Shown: positions 22,320-34,319, counted from the first letter of the stretch. The stretch: 64,000 nt of DNA from Plasmodiophora brassicae (GCA_039704465.1 JASFAU010000010.1:1178001-1242000); one strand, 5' to 3'. A program made the numbers and translations. Notes: generated from the sequence alone by a model not told the origin.

Positions 22320-22765
22320 GACGTCGATATCGCTGCCTCCTCTTTGCATGTGCCAAACCCCGATTACACCCCCGTAAGCAGGCGCGGTACGACCATTGGC
22401 CTCCCGATCGATCCCATATACGTGGCACTCCGATAGCCAACCCTTGTTTCATCCGCTACTGGTTAGCGTGGTCGTGGTCGATGCCGGGGGCCTCGTAGTC
22501 AGAGAGGCGACCACAGTCGACTACGATACCTTCCTATACGAAGGCAATAACTGCCAGGCCCTCGCCTCTCCCTGGTACACACCATGTACGACCGGCCGAG
22601 GGGCGGGGCACATTGCAGGAGCTGGCTTGCAAGCGGATACTCCATCGCCGCGTACAGCACTCTTATATACACATACAGCGTGCGTTGCAACGCCTTGGAG
22701 TGGCCCCGCTCATAAGCACCTTTATATTGTTTGGGGATCAGGCAACTCATGAATAGAGCTGCCGG

Positions 22766-25563
22766 TCATTCGGCGACCCTGTCCATGGATCGGTGTGGTG
22801 GTATCGCAGGCAGAGGTGCGGTCGGTAGCGTATCGCCATCGTCCGTCGACGACGACATGTACGTATTGTCATGCTCTGCTGTCGCCATCGCCCTCCATCG
22901 CCTCTGCCGCGCATCGAGACGGTGTGCGGCCATCGTGGGCATCACCGCGGGACCGCCAACGGAGGACGTCGTCGCGAGCGTCGGCGCGACGTACGTCTGC
23001 CCCGTCGGGTACATGCTCATCGTGGAGAGTTGCGGCTGGAAATACATTTGGGGCGCCGACGTCAGCGTCTGGATCGGAAGCGCCATGCTGCTGGGATGGA
23101 CGGCCATGTGCGCCTGCGCCGCCGACGAGTTACCTGGCAGCCTGCGCCTGCGCCGCCGGCAGTAGACCACGCCGGCACACGTGATCGTCACGAGGGCGAC
23201 GAGCGCGACGCCTGCCAGCGACAGCAGCATCTCCAGGGGCGTCCATGCCGTCAGGAACGATGCCAATAGTCCTGCAGGGCGCGGGGTACCGGGCCCGGGT
23301 ACCCTGTTTGACGCCGGCGACGTCCACCTTGTTGTTGGCGTCGTCGACGACGACGGCTGCAGGCAGGTATTGTGGAGCGCATCAGTATCGGCCGGTGCGA
23401 ATACGCCCGGCGAGCACTGTTGCAGGTTGACGAGATCGGACCGGGCGCGGATGCTCGGGTCGATCGTGGACGTGACACGCCCGAGAAACAGGCTCGCGTA
23501 CAGCGACGACGTGGGCGTGGCGAGGGCACTCACGAGCACGAAGGCCACGTTCGCCATCTCCGTCAGATTCGAGGGCGATATCGTCGGCAGCAGGTAGAAC
23601 GTGATCGTCGACTGGTCGGCGTTGGCGTTCAGGTGCACGCCCGTGAACCGTGCGGCGGATATGCCCGCCGACAACGCCATGGCGTTGGCGAGGTCGCGCG
23701 GCAGGTCGACGTTGATCTCCGCCGAGGAATAGGTGGCCGTCCCGAGGCGCGCCGCCACTGTGAACCTGCGACAACAAGCGTCCCCGTATCAGTCCCGCGC
23801 CGTTGCATACGCGCCGCCCGACCACCGCCTGGTGCCCTACTGGTACGCTTTGAAGGCCTTGCCAATAGGCAACGCAAGCGGAGCCGCTGGCGCCGACGAC
23901 GTGAGTACGGCTGCAATCCGCGACGACGACGACGGCGACGTCGCTTGGGCGGTACTTGTGATCGTGGACCTGATCACGCTTGTGACGTCGCCCGCACCAG
24001 CCGCAGTGCCGGTTATGCGGACGCTGGTCGGCGAAGGGGGCCGCATCGTTGGCTTGCGAGTAAGGGATCCCTTCGCTGACTGCTTCGGGACCGTCCGCAA
24101 CGTCCCGCTAGTGGTCGAGGGGCGGACGCCCCCAATGTTCCGTATGGAGAACCATTTCCATTCCGACTGCTGTGCGCTGTTCTCCGGGCTCGTCAGCGTG
24201 ATCATGCACGTCTGGACAGGGCAAGCACTCGTCAGGTGATCGGCGAGGCGCGTGAATACGCCCTGAGCGGATACCTTGCCGGGCGTGAGGATGTTGGCGG
24301 TATACCCCGGGTAGGCGCCTTGATCCGAATAATTATTGCACGGGTACGTAGCCGGCGTGAACGCGCTGTTGGTCGGCCAGTTATTGGCGTCGATGCGCGT
24401 GAGAACCTTCTGCCACGTGCCTTTGTCCATTTAATGTGAGCCCACTACCTACCGAGCACGTTGCCCAGGGCGTTCCGCCGACCTCCGTTGACGCCTTCGG
24501 TATAGTCCACGTACAGGTCGACCGTCACCGTGCTATATTGTACACAGGGTCGCCCCGACGTCATTCTCATACGATATGTTGCAGAATCGCGGAGCATCGG
24601 GTCCCGTACCTGCCGTTCAACGCGCTGCGAACGATCAGCTTCATGCCGACGAACCGGCTGACAAACGCCGAATAGGGTACGGATGAGGTCGCCGTCCTCA
24701 CCGAGGCCGACTGCGCACGCGCACCAACGACATGGTCTCAGGCATCATCGAACGAGACCGGAAGCACGGTTGCCAAGGGGCGTGGCGCTAGCTTACATAA
24801 TAGGTCGGCAGGTACTGCTTCTGCATGCCGAATTGCCTACGCACGTGAAGGTGTTATAAGGGCGCGGCGCCACGATATCTACGCTGGCGCAGACCTGGAT
24901 GCGAAGTAGGTTTTCGCCAGGTAGCACCTGTAGGAGCATTGATCTGCAACGACGACGACGACGTGGACGCACGGTCATTCGGTCGGGCGATCATCCCAGC
25001 ACGGACGTCCACGAGAGTCGTACCGATCGATGATGCGCCGCCCGAACGCGCCTGGATCGTGAACCCGGTGGAGGCGGTGCCGTTGAGGCCGGACGGGTTG
25101 CGGGCGTACACGGTCAGCTCGACATTGCCCCACCCGTACTTGTCGTTTGCGACAGACAGCGTCGGGGAACCTGGTGCCCCCATCGCCCCATATCAGTTCA
25201 GGGGTGAATGCCACAGCTGGGACAGCGACGTCACGTCGAGCGTGCAGGCGTACCCGTGGTCGTCATGAGGCCGTTGACGATTCTCGCCGACCCGGCTCCA
25301 TGCAGTACCGACCGGCTGTCGAACGGGTCGACGGTTGCCCCGCCGGTCTGCACGATCGACCGGTTCGGTGACCACGACGCCGCTGAGTACCAGGACAGGT
25401 CGTCGTTCGCCGTCGGATACAGCATCTGGATGCCGTCCGGGCCAGCCATCTTGCCGGCCGGCAGCATTGACGTTGACCGACCCCTCGAGCTGGTCCTGGC
25501 CACTGCCACCACCACGAAGCAGGCATGGACGAGCGCGAGCGTCAACAGCGGGTACGTCGGCAT
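22766..25563 (-). CDS. single-pass membrane protein with lectin-like ectodomain, paralogue 2
   Basis: Same architecture as the neighbouring genes. The first exon begins at the ATG at 25563 with a signal peptide (LLTLALVHACFVVVAVA) and contains GPDGIQMLYPTANDDLSWY. A central exon encodes WQKVLTRIDANNWP and PENSAQQSEWKWFSIRNIGG. The last exon, 23765-22766, follows a 75-nt intron (23766-23840) at the same codon as in both paralogues (KAYQ/FTVAARLG). It carries RFTGVHLNANADQSTITF, a membrane helix (LSLAGVALVALVTITCAGVV), then RRRRR and a tail. Some middle exons (about 24440-25200) are hard to place because the sequence is more diverged. Ligand unknown. Confidence 0.62.
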
Positions 25564-25824
25564 GGCAGGTGGGGAAACGCGGGCCCTCCGCCCGCTCCCA
25601 AAGGGTAAGCGACCTGTTTAATTGACCGAACTGGTGGTACCCCGCCTATTTGCGGGCCGGCTTCAGTCGAGTACCGGTGGAGGGACCTCGTTCCCTCTTA
25701 CCAGGACCCTTACCTGGCCGACGACCACGATCACCATCAGCACGTCATGGACATGGCACAATACGTGGGCGAGCCTGCGACGACGACGTATTGAAACAAA
25801 CGCGCCCCCAAACGTGTATCATGA

Positions 25825-28506
25825 TCAGGTGGCCATGGTGTCATGATCCGAGGTCAGCGTGGCGTCGGCGTCGTCGGCGACCAGGCCATGCGGGCTGCGA
25901 CCCGGCACGCGCCGACGCCGGGCCGCCGACACGGGCGCCAGCGTGTCGGCGTCGTCCGCCGACGAGACCGTGTCCATCGTGTCCTGGTCTGCGGTCGCCG
26001 CCCTCCATCGCCGCGTCTGTCGAGCATTCGGGCGTTGTTGTGTCGCAGGCGGTGCGTTGCCACCAGAGGAGGTCGACGTGGCGGCCTGGGTGTCCAGCGT
26101 CGCGAAGGGCGACGGCGGCGCCTGCTGCTGCTGCGACGGCGACGGCAGCGAGTACGCCAGCATGGGCAACTGCGGCGCCTGGACGTACGCTGGCAGCGAA
26201 TGCATCGGCATCATGGTGGGGCGCGCCGACGTCAGGAGCGGGGCGGGTGCGCGCCACGACGACCACGGGCGCCGGCGCCGCCGACAGCAGAACGCGGCGA
26301 GGCAGACGACGAACAGCAGGGCCAGGGCGGAACCGGATAGCGCCAGCAGCATCGGGATGGAGGTCCACGACGACCCGAGGAACGACGTCGACATGACCGC
26401 AGGTGATGTCGCGGGCCCCGGTCTGTTCGTGCCCGGCGACGAGGACGTCGTCGCCGTCGTCGTCGTTCGCTGGTCGGCGACGCACGTGTCCGGGTTGGCG
26501 GACGCGGGCCCGAAGACGCCCAGCGCACACTGCCGCAGGTCGACGAGGGTGACGCGGGCCCGCACGTTCGGGTCGATCGTCGACGTGATGCGCCCGAGGA
26601 ACAGGTCGGCGTACAGCGACGAGGCGGGGTCGGCGAACGCGTTGACCAGGTCGACGGCCACGCTGGACATCTCGGTCAGGTTGGAGGGCGACACCGTCGG
26701 CAGCAGCCAGAACGTGATCGTCGACTGGTCGGCGTTGGCGTTCAGGTGCGCGCCGGCGAACCGGGCCGCGGGCAGCCCCGTCGACAGGGCCAGGGCGTTC
26801 GCCAGGTCGCGCGGCAGGTCCACGCTGGCCTCGCGCGTCGTGTACGTCGTGGTGCCGAGGCGCGCCGCAACCGTCACCCTGCGGAACGTGCCGCGTACAC
26901 GCGTCAATGACGGGGACGAGGAAGGAGCGACGCAGCTGGTCGTTACTGGTAGGCCTTGAACACTTGCCCGATGACGGGCAACGCGTATGGCGGCGGTGCT
27001 GTCGCCGTCGCTGCCGGCAGCACAGCGCTCGTCGCGGGTGCCAGAGCCTGCCGGGTCGTCGATCTGACGAGGGCGCCCGTGGCCCTCCTGCTGACGGTCC
27101 TCGTGGTGGTGGTGGCCGCCACCGGAGACGTCGTGGACGACATGGGCGGGCGGCGCGCGTTCGCCCCGATGTTGCGTATGGAGAACCACTTCCACTCAGT
27201 GGCCTGGGCGTCACTCACCGGGTCCGTCATCGTGATCGTGCATGTCTGTCGATAGGCGCGCGCGTGACGGTTCGTGGCACAGCAACGGCAGACGCGGCAG
27301 ACGGACCTTGCCGGGCGCGAGAAAGTTGGCCAGGTACCCAGGGTAGGCGGCTGGGTTGTCCGAGTAATTGCACGGGTAGGCCGTCTGCGTGTTCCAGTTC
27401 GCGGCCCAGTCGTTGGCGTCGACACGGCCAATGACCTGCTGCCAGGTCCCTGCACGAAGTCAGAGCCGGTCGGGACGGGGGGCGCGTGTGCGGTCAGTCA
27501 TCACCTCCGCCGGCGCCTTCCGTGTAGTCCACGTACATGTCGACGGCGACGGTGCTGCGAGGCCCGCCCATGCATCAGCCTGGGGCGACACACGCGACCG
27601 AGCGTCGCTGCATAGTACCTGCCGTTCGTGGCGTTGCGCACGATCAGCTTCATGCCCAGGAAGCTGCCGACGTATGCCGAACTCGGGACGATCGACGTGG
27701 CCGTCCGGAACGATGACGACTAAACCGGTGGGCGCCCGTGTCAGCGACGACGCCATGCAATCATCGACACCGCCCCTACGTAGTACGTCGGCAGGTACTG
27801 CTTCTGCAGGCCGTACTGCCTGAGCGGACGCGCGCAGGTCAGCGTCGGGACGATCAGACGCGCTGTCATCACCTCACCTGGTCTGCAGGTAGAGTTTGGC
27901 CAAATACGACCGGTACGAGCACTGATCTGACGGCGCGCTCAAACGTCAGCGGCGGGCGGGCGGTTGGCGGGACAGCAGGGGCCGCCCGGGGGGATCCGTA
28001 TACCCGAGGAGGAGTACCCGCCGGAGCGTGCCTGAATCGTAAACCCGCTGTACGTGCCGCGGTAGGCGCCGGACGGGTTGCGCGCGTACACGGTCACCTC
28101 GACGTCGGCCCAGCCGTACTTGGCGTTCGTGACCGACACCGTCGGCGAACCTAAGCCCGTTCACATCGCGTACGGTGCGCGCATGGACGCGGGCCTGCCT
28201 ACCGGCCATCGTCAGCAGGCCATTCGTGATGTTCGCTGCCCCGTATCCGTTCAGCAGCGACCTGCCATCCGCCGGGTCGGCGACGTCGCTGCCGGACACG
28301 GCCACGAAGCGATTCGCCGCCCATGCCGTCGCCGAGTACCACGACATGTCGTCGTGTACGCTCGGGTACAGCATCTGGATGCCATCCGGGCCCAGCACCT
28401 TTGGTGGCATCCGTGTCGACCGCGCAGGCAGGCTGGCGGTCCCTGCCACCCCGGACAAGTCCAGGCACACACGAAGGAACGCGAGCGCATGCAGCAGGTG
28501 CCTCAT
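25825..28506 (-). CDS. single-pass membrane protein with lectin-like ectodomain, paralogue 3
   Basis: Best preserved copy. ATG at 28506, signal peptide MRHLLHALAFLRVCLDLSG. After the first intron (about 28142-28198) the ectodomain reads SVTNAKYGWADVEVTVYARN, then DQCSYRSYLAKLYLQ, QYGLQKQYLPTYY, SFLGMKLIVRN and MYVDYTEGAGGG in further short exons, which is the usual order of a concanavalin A-like polysaccharide-binding or lyase-type module. The last exon, 26878-25825, follows a 68-nt intron and holds RFAGAHLNANADQSTITF, a membrane helix (LLALSGSALALLFVVCLAAF) and a tail ending with PGRSPHGLVADD...TLTSD, shared with paralogue 1. The shared ending suggests a conserved cytoplasmic interaction. 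Confidence 0.66.
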
Positions 28507-28899
28507 TGACGGAGGGCACCCGGGTCCCACGTTGATTCCCGCACACCCCTTCGCGCGCCCACCTATGCGTAGGAGAGGCGGGGAGGACAGAGGTACAGGT
28601 GCACGGTCGCGATCGACCCGCTGGTCGGACAGTAGTAGTGGCCCTCTCCTAGGCCTTCCTCCGCGTGCACCATGTGGTCGCACAGACGGGGGACCAGGGT
28701 ATGTGCCTCCTACCGGCGGGGGCACTTATTTCGGAGGCGGCGCTGACGTGGCGTGGGGCCGCGGCTCTCTGTATTCGTCGGGTCCGGCGGCGCCAGGGGC
28801 CAGGCAGGGCCGACATCGCCTGTCCCCGTCTCCGTCGCAACACCCCCCTCGGACGGTCGTCCTCGTCGTCGAACCCGGCCAGCGCGCATCGCCATCATC

Positions 28900-29928
28900 A
28901 TGCAGTCGTCGTCCGATCACCGGATCACGCTGGACGCCCTGCCGGGCAGCGCAGTGCTGGCGTCGACGCCGGCGCCGCCATCGACCTGGCTCTACACGGC
29001 GCCGTCGCCGCCGGGCGCGTCCGACGACCCGCCGACGCCGTCGACCAGGTCGGTGTCGCTGCAGGCCCTGTTCGGCATGTACGACGCGCGCCTGCTGCCC
29101 TACGTCGACTGGCTGTCCAGGAACGGGTTCGCCCGGGTCGACCACGTCGGCGCGCTGACGCCCGACGAGCGCCGCTCCGTCTACGGGGCCGTGCGCCCCC
29201 CGATCCCCTACTCGCTTCAACTGCGCCTCGAGCGCCTGATCCGCACCGCCATGGGCGACCCGCTATCGCACAGCCAGCGCCACGCCGAGACGCAGACCTG
29301 CGACCCGACCCACGTCGTCGTCGTCGCTGCCGCCGCCGACTGCGTCGACCAGGCAACGCAGTGGGCGGATCCGGACGCCGCCTCCAGCACCGCCCCTGTG
29401 CGGGGGGCGGTGCTGGCACCCGACGACCGCCCGGCGCCGTCGCCCACCGCCGCCGCGGTCGTGCCGGGCGAGGGCGCCGACGGCCTGTACTCGTGCCCGG
29501 TCTGCGCGGCCATGTTCACGCGGCAGGACGCGCTGACCGTGCACCACCGGGCGCACACGGGCGCGCGCCCGTTCGTCTGCGCCCGGCCCGCCTGCGGCAA
29601 GGGGTTCCGCTCGCGTACCTGCCTGCAGCGCCACGAACGCGGCCACGTCGACGAGCGCCAGTTCGTCTGCGCCCTGTGCGGCAAGGCGTTCAAGACGGTG
29701 GACGCGCTCGCCAAGCACCGCAAGGTGCACACGCAGGACAAGGCGCACCAGTGCGACATCTGCCGGCGGTCGTTCCGCCGCAAGGACAACCTGGCCGCCC
29801 ACCGCCTGATCCACACGCGCGCCTACCCGTGCGACCTGTGCGACCAGACGTTCCGGTGGAAGTCGGGCCTCGCCGCGCACCGCCGGGCGCACGCCGACAG
29901 CACCAACAATGAAGTGCCGAACGGATAG
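28900..29928 (+). CDS. C2H2 zinc-finger protein with SAM-like N-terminal region
   Basis: Single exon, 342 aa from the ATG at 28900 (upstream in-frame start is only GTG). Five C2H2 fingers occupy about aa 197-332, for example YSCPVCAAMFTRQDALTVHH, FVCALCGKAFKTVDALAKH and HQCDICRRSFRRKDNLAAH; the second has C-x4-C spacing. TGARPF is a TGEKP-type linker. Residues about 53-112 (ALFGMYDARLLPYVDWLSRN ... LTPDERRSVYG) have the helix pattern of a SAM domain. It is likely a nuclear DNA-binding regulator. Target unknown. Only 71 bp separate it from threonine dehydratase on the same strand. Confidence 0.85.
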   Translation: MQSSSDHRITLDALPGSAVLASTPAPPSTWLYTAPSPPGASDDPPTPSTRSVSLQALFGMYDARLLPYVDWLSRNGFARVDHVGALTPDERRSVYGAVRPPIPYSLQLRLERLIRTAMGDPLSHSQRHAETQTCDPTHVVVVAAAADCVDQATQWADPDAASSTAPVRGAVLAPDDRPAPSPTAAAVVPGEGADGLYSCPVCAAMFTRQDALTVHHRAHTGARPFVCARPACGKGFRSRTCLQRHERGHVDERQFVCALCGKAFKTVDALAKHRKVHTQDKAHQCDICRRSFRRKDNLAAHRLIHTRAYPCDLCDQTFRWKSGLAAHRRAHADSTNNEVPNG

Positions 29929-29999
29929 GTGATGACACCCTGGGCAGAGAGAGGGACGCGCCGCTCGCCCCACACTGTCCCCAGTGCGACTGTCTGTCG

Positions 30000-31837
30000 A
30001 TGGCGACGACGGCGACGGGCGAGTTCCTGCGCGACGTGCTGACCGCGCGCGTCTACGATGTGGCCGTCGAGACGCCGCTGCAGGGCGCCGCGCTGCTGTC
30101 GGGGCGCGTCCGCAACCGGGTCCTGCTGAAGCGGGAGGACCTGCAGCCGGTGCACAGCTTCAAGGTGCGCGGCGCCTACAACAAGATGGTGCACCTGGGC
30201 GCCGGCGAGCGCGCCCGCGGCGTCGTCTGCGCCAGCGCCGGCAACCACGCCCAGGGCGTCGCGCTGGCCGCCAGCAGGCTCCAGTGCCCCGCCACCGTAC
30301 GTTCGTTGTCGTTGTAGCAACGCGGGCGCGGGCCCACCCAATGCGCTCCCCCACAGATCGTCATGCCGACGACGACGCCGCCCGTCAAGGTCGACGCCGT
30401 GCGGGCGTACGGCGACCACGTCCAGGTGGTCCTGCACGGCGACACGTTCGCCGACGCGCTCGCCCACGCCAAGGGCATCGAACGCGACCGGCAGCTGACG
30501 TTCGTGCACCCGTACGACGACCCGCACGTGATCGCCGGCCAGGGCACCATCGCGATGGTACGTGCGGCGGCGCTCGTTAGCGCGCTGCTGACGTTCACAT
30601 CCAGGAGATTGTTCGACAGCACCCGGACCCGATCCACGCCGTCTTTGTCGCCGTCGGCGGCGGCGGCATGATCGCTGGTAAGCGGGGGCGCGCGAAGGGC
30701 GCGTGCGCGTACTCAAACGGGGGCGGCCCGTCTAGGGATCGGCACGTACCTGAAGCTGGTGCGGCCCGAGGTGCGCGTTGTCGCCGTGCAGACCGTCGAC
30801 TCGGACAGCATGGCGCAGAGCCTGCAGGCGGGCCAGCCGGTCGCCCTCGACGACGTCGGCCTGTTCTGCGACGGCACCGCCGTCAAGCGCGTCGGCGACG
30901 AGACGCTGCGGCTGGCCCGGCGCTGCATCGACGAGGTCGTCTACGTGACGACGGATCAGGTCTGCGCGGCCATCAAGGACGTGTTCCTGGACACGAGGTC
31001 CATCCTGGAGCCCTCCGGGGCCATGTCCATTGCCGGCGTACGTTCGTGCGTGTCCGCTGCCTGGGGGCGACCTGACCGGGACCGACGTCGTTCTAGGCCA
31101 AGGCGTACCTGCAGCGGTGCGACCTGCAGGGGCAGACCGTCGTCTGTGTCGCGTGCGGCGCCAACATGAACTTTGACCGCCTGCGGTTCGTGGTGGACCG
31201 GGCCGAGCTGGGCCAGGAGCGCGAGGCGCTGCTCGTCGTGCGCCTCCCGCCGGGCAGGACGCTGACGGACCTGGCCGCCGTCCTGCCCGCCCACCTGAAC
31301 GTCACCGAGTGCAACTACAACGCCAGCTGCGTCGGCGTCTTCCTCGGCGTGTCCGTCGTCGACGCGACCCAGACGGGCGCCCTGCGCGACCTGATCGAGG
31401 CGAACGGGTTCCCCACCGGTGCGTGCGTTCGAGCGCGTCGTCGTCGTCAGGACATCTCGCTGACGAGTGTGTGTGCTGTCGTGGGGCGCGCAGTCGACGT
31501 CACCGGCGACGACCTGGCGAAGAACCACCTGCGGTACATGGTGGGCGGAGGGCCCAGCGACGACGACGCCCACCGCACGCAGCAGGTGTGCCGGGTGGAG
31601 ACGGCGCAGCGCCCGGGTGCGATCCGGCACCTGCTGCTGCGCGTCCTGCCCGGGCGCTCGATCACGCTGCTGCACTACCGGAACCATGGCGGCGACGTGG
31701 CGCGCATCATGATCGGCGCGCCACCGCCCCACCAGCAGCAGCCGTCGCTGTACGACACGCTCAGCGCCCAGGCCGGGTACCGGGTCGTGTCCGACGCCGA
31801 CAACGCCGCCCTGCACATCCTGCTGACGCGCACGTAA
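30000..31837 (+). CDS. ILV1: threonine dehydratase (deaminase), biosynthetic type
   Basis: PLP enzyme converting threonine to 2-oxobutanoate, first step of isoleucine synthesis, usually mitochondrial. Exons 30000-30296, 30357-30557, 30605-30674, 30736-31037, 31097-31418 and 31494-31837 give 511 aa, matching the long regulated form (about 514 aa in E. coli IlvA). The PLP lysine lies in HSFKVRGAYN (Lys55), SAGNHAQGVAL is present, and the phosphate loop GGGGMIAG spans intron 3. Two ACT-like C-terminal repeats (about aa 330-420 and 425-511; NYNASCVGVFLGV, RPGAIRHLLLRVLPG) indicate feedback control by isoleucine and valine. No mitochondrial presequence is obvious. Introns are 47-75 nt and three start GTACGT. 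Confidence 0.95.
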
Positions 31838-31891
31838 ACCGGATGCCAGCGCGCCCATCTGTCGTCGTTCGTGTGTGTGTGTCGCGCCCGG

Positions 31892-33346
31892 TCAGTCTGT
31901 ATCGACGACGGGCCCCTGCTGCTGCTGGACGATGGCGCCGATCTGCCTGCCGAGGTGCTCGTAGACGGCGTGCCGGTGCCGGTGCTCCGTCTGCGCCTTC
32001 CACAGGTGGAAGGGCGCCGGCCGTCGCCGGTGGTCGAACGGGCACGCCAGGTACAGGTCGGCCCGGGCGTCGATCGTTCGGCACGCCCGGCGGCATTGCC
32101 GTCGGGCGTCCCAGTCCATCAGGCGGTGGACGGCGTCGAGCGGGTCGCTGGCACAGGGCGCCCGCGCCGCCGCCTCCTCGGCGATGTCGCGCCGCACCGA
32201 CGAGACCAGGGCGGCCATGCGCTCCCGGTGCGCCTGCCGCCGTCGCTCGACGTCGCGGTCGTAGATGGACGGCGACGACGACCTGCGCCTGGCGGCCGCC
32301 CCGTCCACCTGGGCCCTGTCGCGCTCCCGCGCCGCCTGCTGCTGCTCGTGGCGCCATTGTCGCATGCGCTGCAGGGTGTCCATGCCCAGGCGGTACTGGT
32401 GGTCGCCGTCGGTGACGGGGCCGCCGGCACCGCCCGTCCCGGTCGACGACGTCATCAGCGCGTGCACGCGCCTGCGGTCGTCGTCGGCCAGCCGCTGTCG
32501 CTCAGCGTCGCGCCGAGCCTCCAGCGCGCGCTGTCGGGCGAGGAACGCCTCCGGCGACGTCGACGTCGCTGACTCGGTCCTGCGCCCGCCTCGTTGTCGC
32601 TCCTCGTCCCCGATGCGCTCGCGACGACACCGCTCCCGTCGAGCCGCTCGCTGCCGCTCCTGGAACGCGTTCGCGTCCTCCTCGGTCATGGGCCTGGCGG
32701 GCGCCGGCGGCGGCCGGTACTGCAACTGGCGGCGGCGCTCCCGTCGTCGACGTTGCCGCGATCGGTACCAGGCGACGTTCAGGTCGTAGACGGACGGCGC
32801 AGGCGGTTCACGACGACGACGCGTGTCCATGGGGTCGCCTCCCTGGACCAGGCCGGCGGCCGGAGCCCCGTTGTCGCTCACGACGTCGTCGTCGACGTCG
32901 TCCGCGTCGATGGACATGGCGATCTCGTTGGCCAGGTCGTCGTCGTCGTCGTCGTCGTCATGCCCCGCAGGTGCACTGTCGAGGTCGGCGTCGACCACAG
33001 ACCTGACAATGTCGTCGGCGAGCTGGTCGTCGTCATCGTCGTCGGACTGGGCCACGAACGTGTCGCCGAGGGCGGTCGCCAGGGCGCTCGACCAGGCATG
33101 GGCGCTCGGCCGACTGGCGCCCGGTGCGCTCGATGACGACGACGGTGCCGGCGCGGCCAGGTGCTGGGTGGCAGCAGCAGCCTCTGCACGACGTCGTCGT
33201 GTGGCTGTGCCGCCCGACGATGACATGGGCGCCGGCGTACCAGCACTGGCCGGCTGGGCGGTCCGCTGCCCTGCGCTGCCGTCGGCGTCGCCCTCCTCCT
33301 GCTGCTGCTGACGTGGCGGTGGCGCCAGCCGACGCCAGAAGGGCAT
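31892..33346 (-). CDS. charged Arg/Asp/Gln-rich protein of unknown function
   Basis: Single open frame of 484 aa from the ATG at 33346 (MPFWRRLAPPP); the longer frame begins only with GTG. I recognise no family. The N-terminal half has two acidic repeats, SDDDDDDQLADDIVRSVVDA and DDDDDDDDLANEIAMSIDAD, that look like a duplicated D-run plus helix. The middle is highly basic with coiled-coil character (RRRRERRRQLQYR, RQRALEARRDAERQR). The C-terminal part (ACRTIDARADLYLACPFDHR) is less biased and may be folded. The gene is tail to tail with threonine dehydratase, 54 bp between stop codons. A decayed copy of this junction lies at 35135-35545. A coding call rests on the long frame and the retained copy. 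Confidence 0.55.
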   Translation of the reverse strand: MPFWRRLAPPPRQQQQEEGDADGSAGQRTAQPASAGTPAPMSSSGGTATRRRRAEAAAATQHLAAPAPSSSSSAPGASRPSAHAWSSALATALGDTFVAQSDDDDDDQLADDIVRSVVDADLDSAPAGHDDDDDDDDLANEIAMSIDADDVDDDVVSDNGAPAAGLVQGGDPMDTRRRREPPAPSVYDLNVAWYRSRQRRRRERRRQLQYRPPPAPARPMTEEDANAFQERQRAARRERCRRERIGDEERQRGGRRTESATSTSPEAFLARQRALEARRDAERQRLADDDRRRVHALMTSSTGTGGAGGPVTDGDHQYRLGMDTLQRMRQWRHEQQQAARERDRAQVDGAAARRRSSSPSIYDRDVERRRQAHRERMAALVSSVRRDIAEEAAARAPCASDPLDAVHRLMDWDARRQCRRACRTIDARADLYLACPFDHRRRPAPFHLWKAQTEHRHRHAVYEHLGRQIGAIVQQQQGPVVDTD

Positions 33347-33631
33347 CAGTCGATGATCCGATAACGGACGGGCGCCCGCCACCCCCGGTCCAGATATCTC
33401 GCGTCAGGCGTGACGCCTGCGGCGGGCATCGTCCAGCAAGGCTCAGGGCAGCGGCCGATGAACGCCGACGTCGTCGGCAGCACACCCCCCGCGAGACATC
33501 ACGTTGCGCGTCGTCGCCATGCTGCCGACCCCTGCGCCTGTCTGTGCGCGCGCGCGCCTGGCACCGGCCATGGGCGCAACGCGACGATTTCATTTCGAAG
33601 GTGGTGCTGTGTGTGTGTGAGGGTCGATCAG

Positions 33632-34035
33632 AGCGTCTGCAGGAGTTTGCGCGCCACCAAGAGGGACGCCGCGATGATATCCGAGCTCTGTACCATCAAG
33701 TAATGGACATGTGGCCCATCGACCTGTTCACACGCGAGACAGCGGATGATGTGGTGCGATCGTTGTGGTTGTCGCATATCCCTGACGTCCCGCAGACTGG
33801 TGCGCGTCACTCCTCCGGATCCGAGCGCGGTGACCAGCCGGGTTGTGGACTCAGGGAGGACGGTGGTGGCTGCGGGACGTCAGGGTATATGCGATATCCA
33901 CAACGACCGGACCGCTTCATCCGCTGTCTCGCGTGTGAAGGGGTCGATGGGCCACATGTCCATTAGTTGATGGTAGAGAGCTCGGATATCATCGCGGCGA
34001 CGTCCCTCTTGCTGCCCCTACAAACTCGTGCAGAC
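33632..34035. repeat. inverted repeat of a coding-like fragment
   Basis: Arm 33632-33795 is reverse-complementary to 33872-34035, about 164 bases each with scattered mismatches, and the spacer is 76 bases. Each arm encodes a peptide like RLQEFARHQEGRR...RALYHQVMDMWPIDLF reading toward the spacer. The spacer plus right arm recur, in the same orientation, inside the ORF at 34320-34985. Thus three copies of one fragment sit in 1.4 kb, one inverted. Confidence 0.8.
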
Positions 34036-34319
34036 GCGCGGTCGCCTCTCGGACAGCGCCGTCTCGAGCAGCGTCGCGGCGAGCGCCGCCGTCGAGCTAT
34101 AAGGGCCATGTGGACGACAGGTGTTCCGGTATTCCATATAGGTTGCAGTTGGGGCCAAGTATCCAATCATCAACCTGTTAGTACTGCTTGGCTGTGCCCT
34201 TCTGTGGCGTCGACGGCAAGAGACATCGATTCCCAACCTGAGTCGCTGTACCATCCAGCAAGAACACGACCGAGGTCGGCGTCAGCTTCATCTCATTTCG
34301 TTCGTAGCCACATTGTTCG

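Noticed and set aside
32594..33136. Plus-strand frame rich in valine opposite the charged gene
   Set aside because: It is the antisense of Asp/Arg codon runs and shows no independent features.
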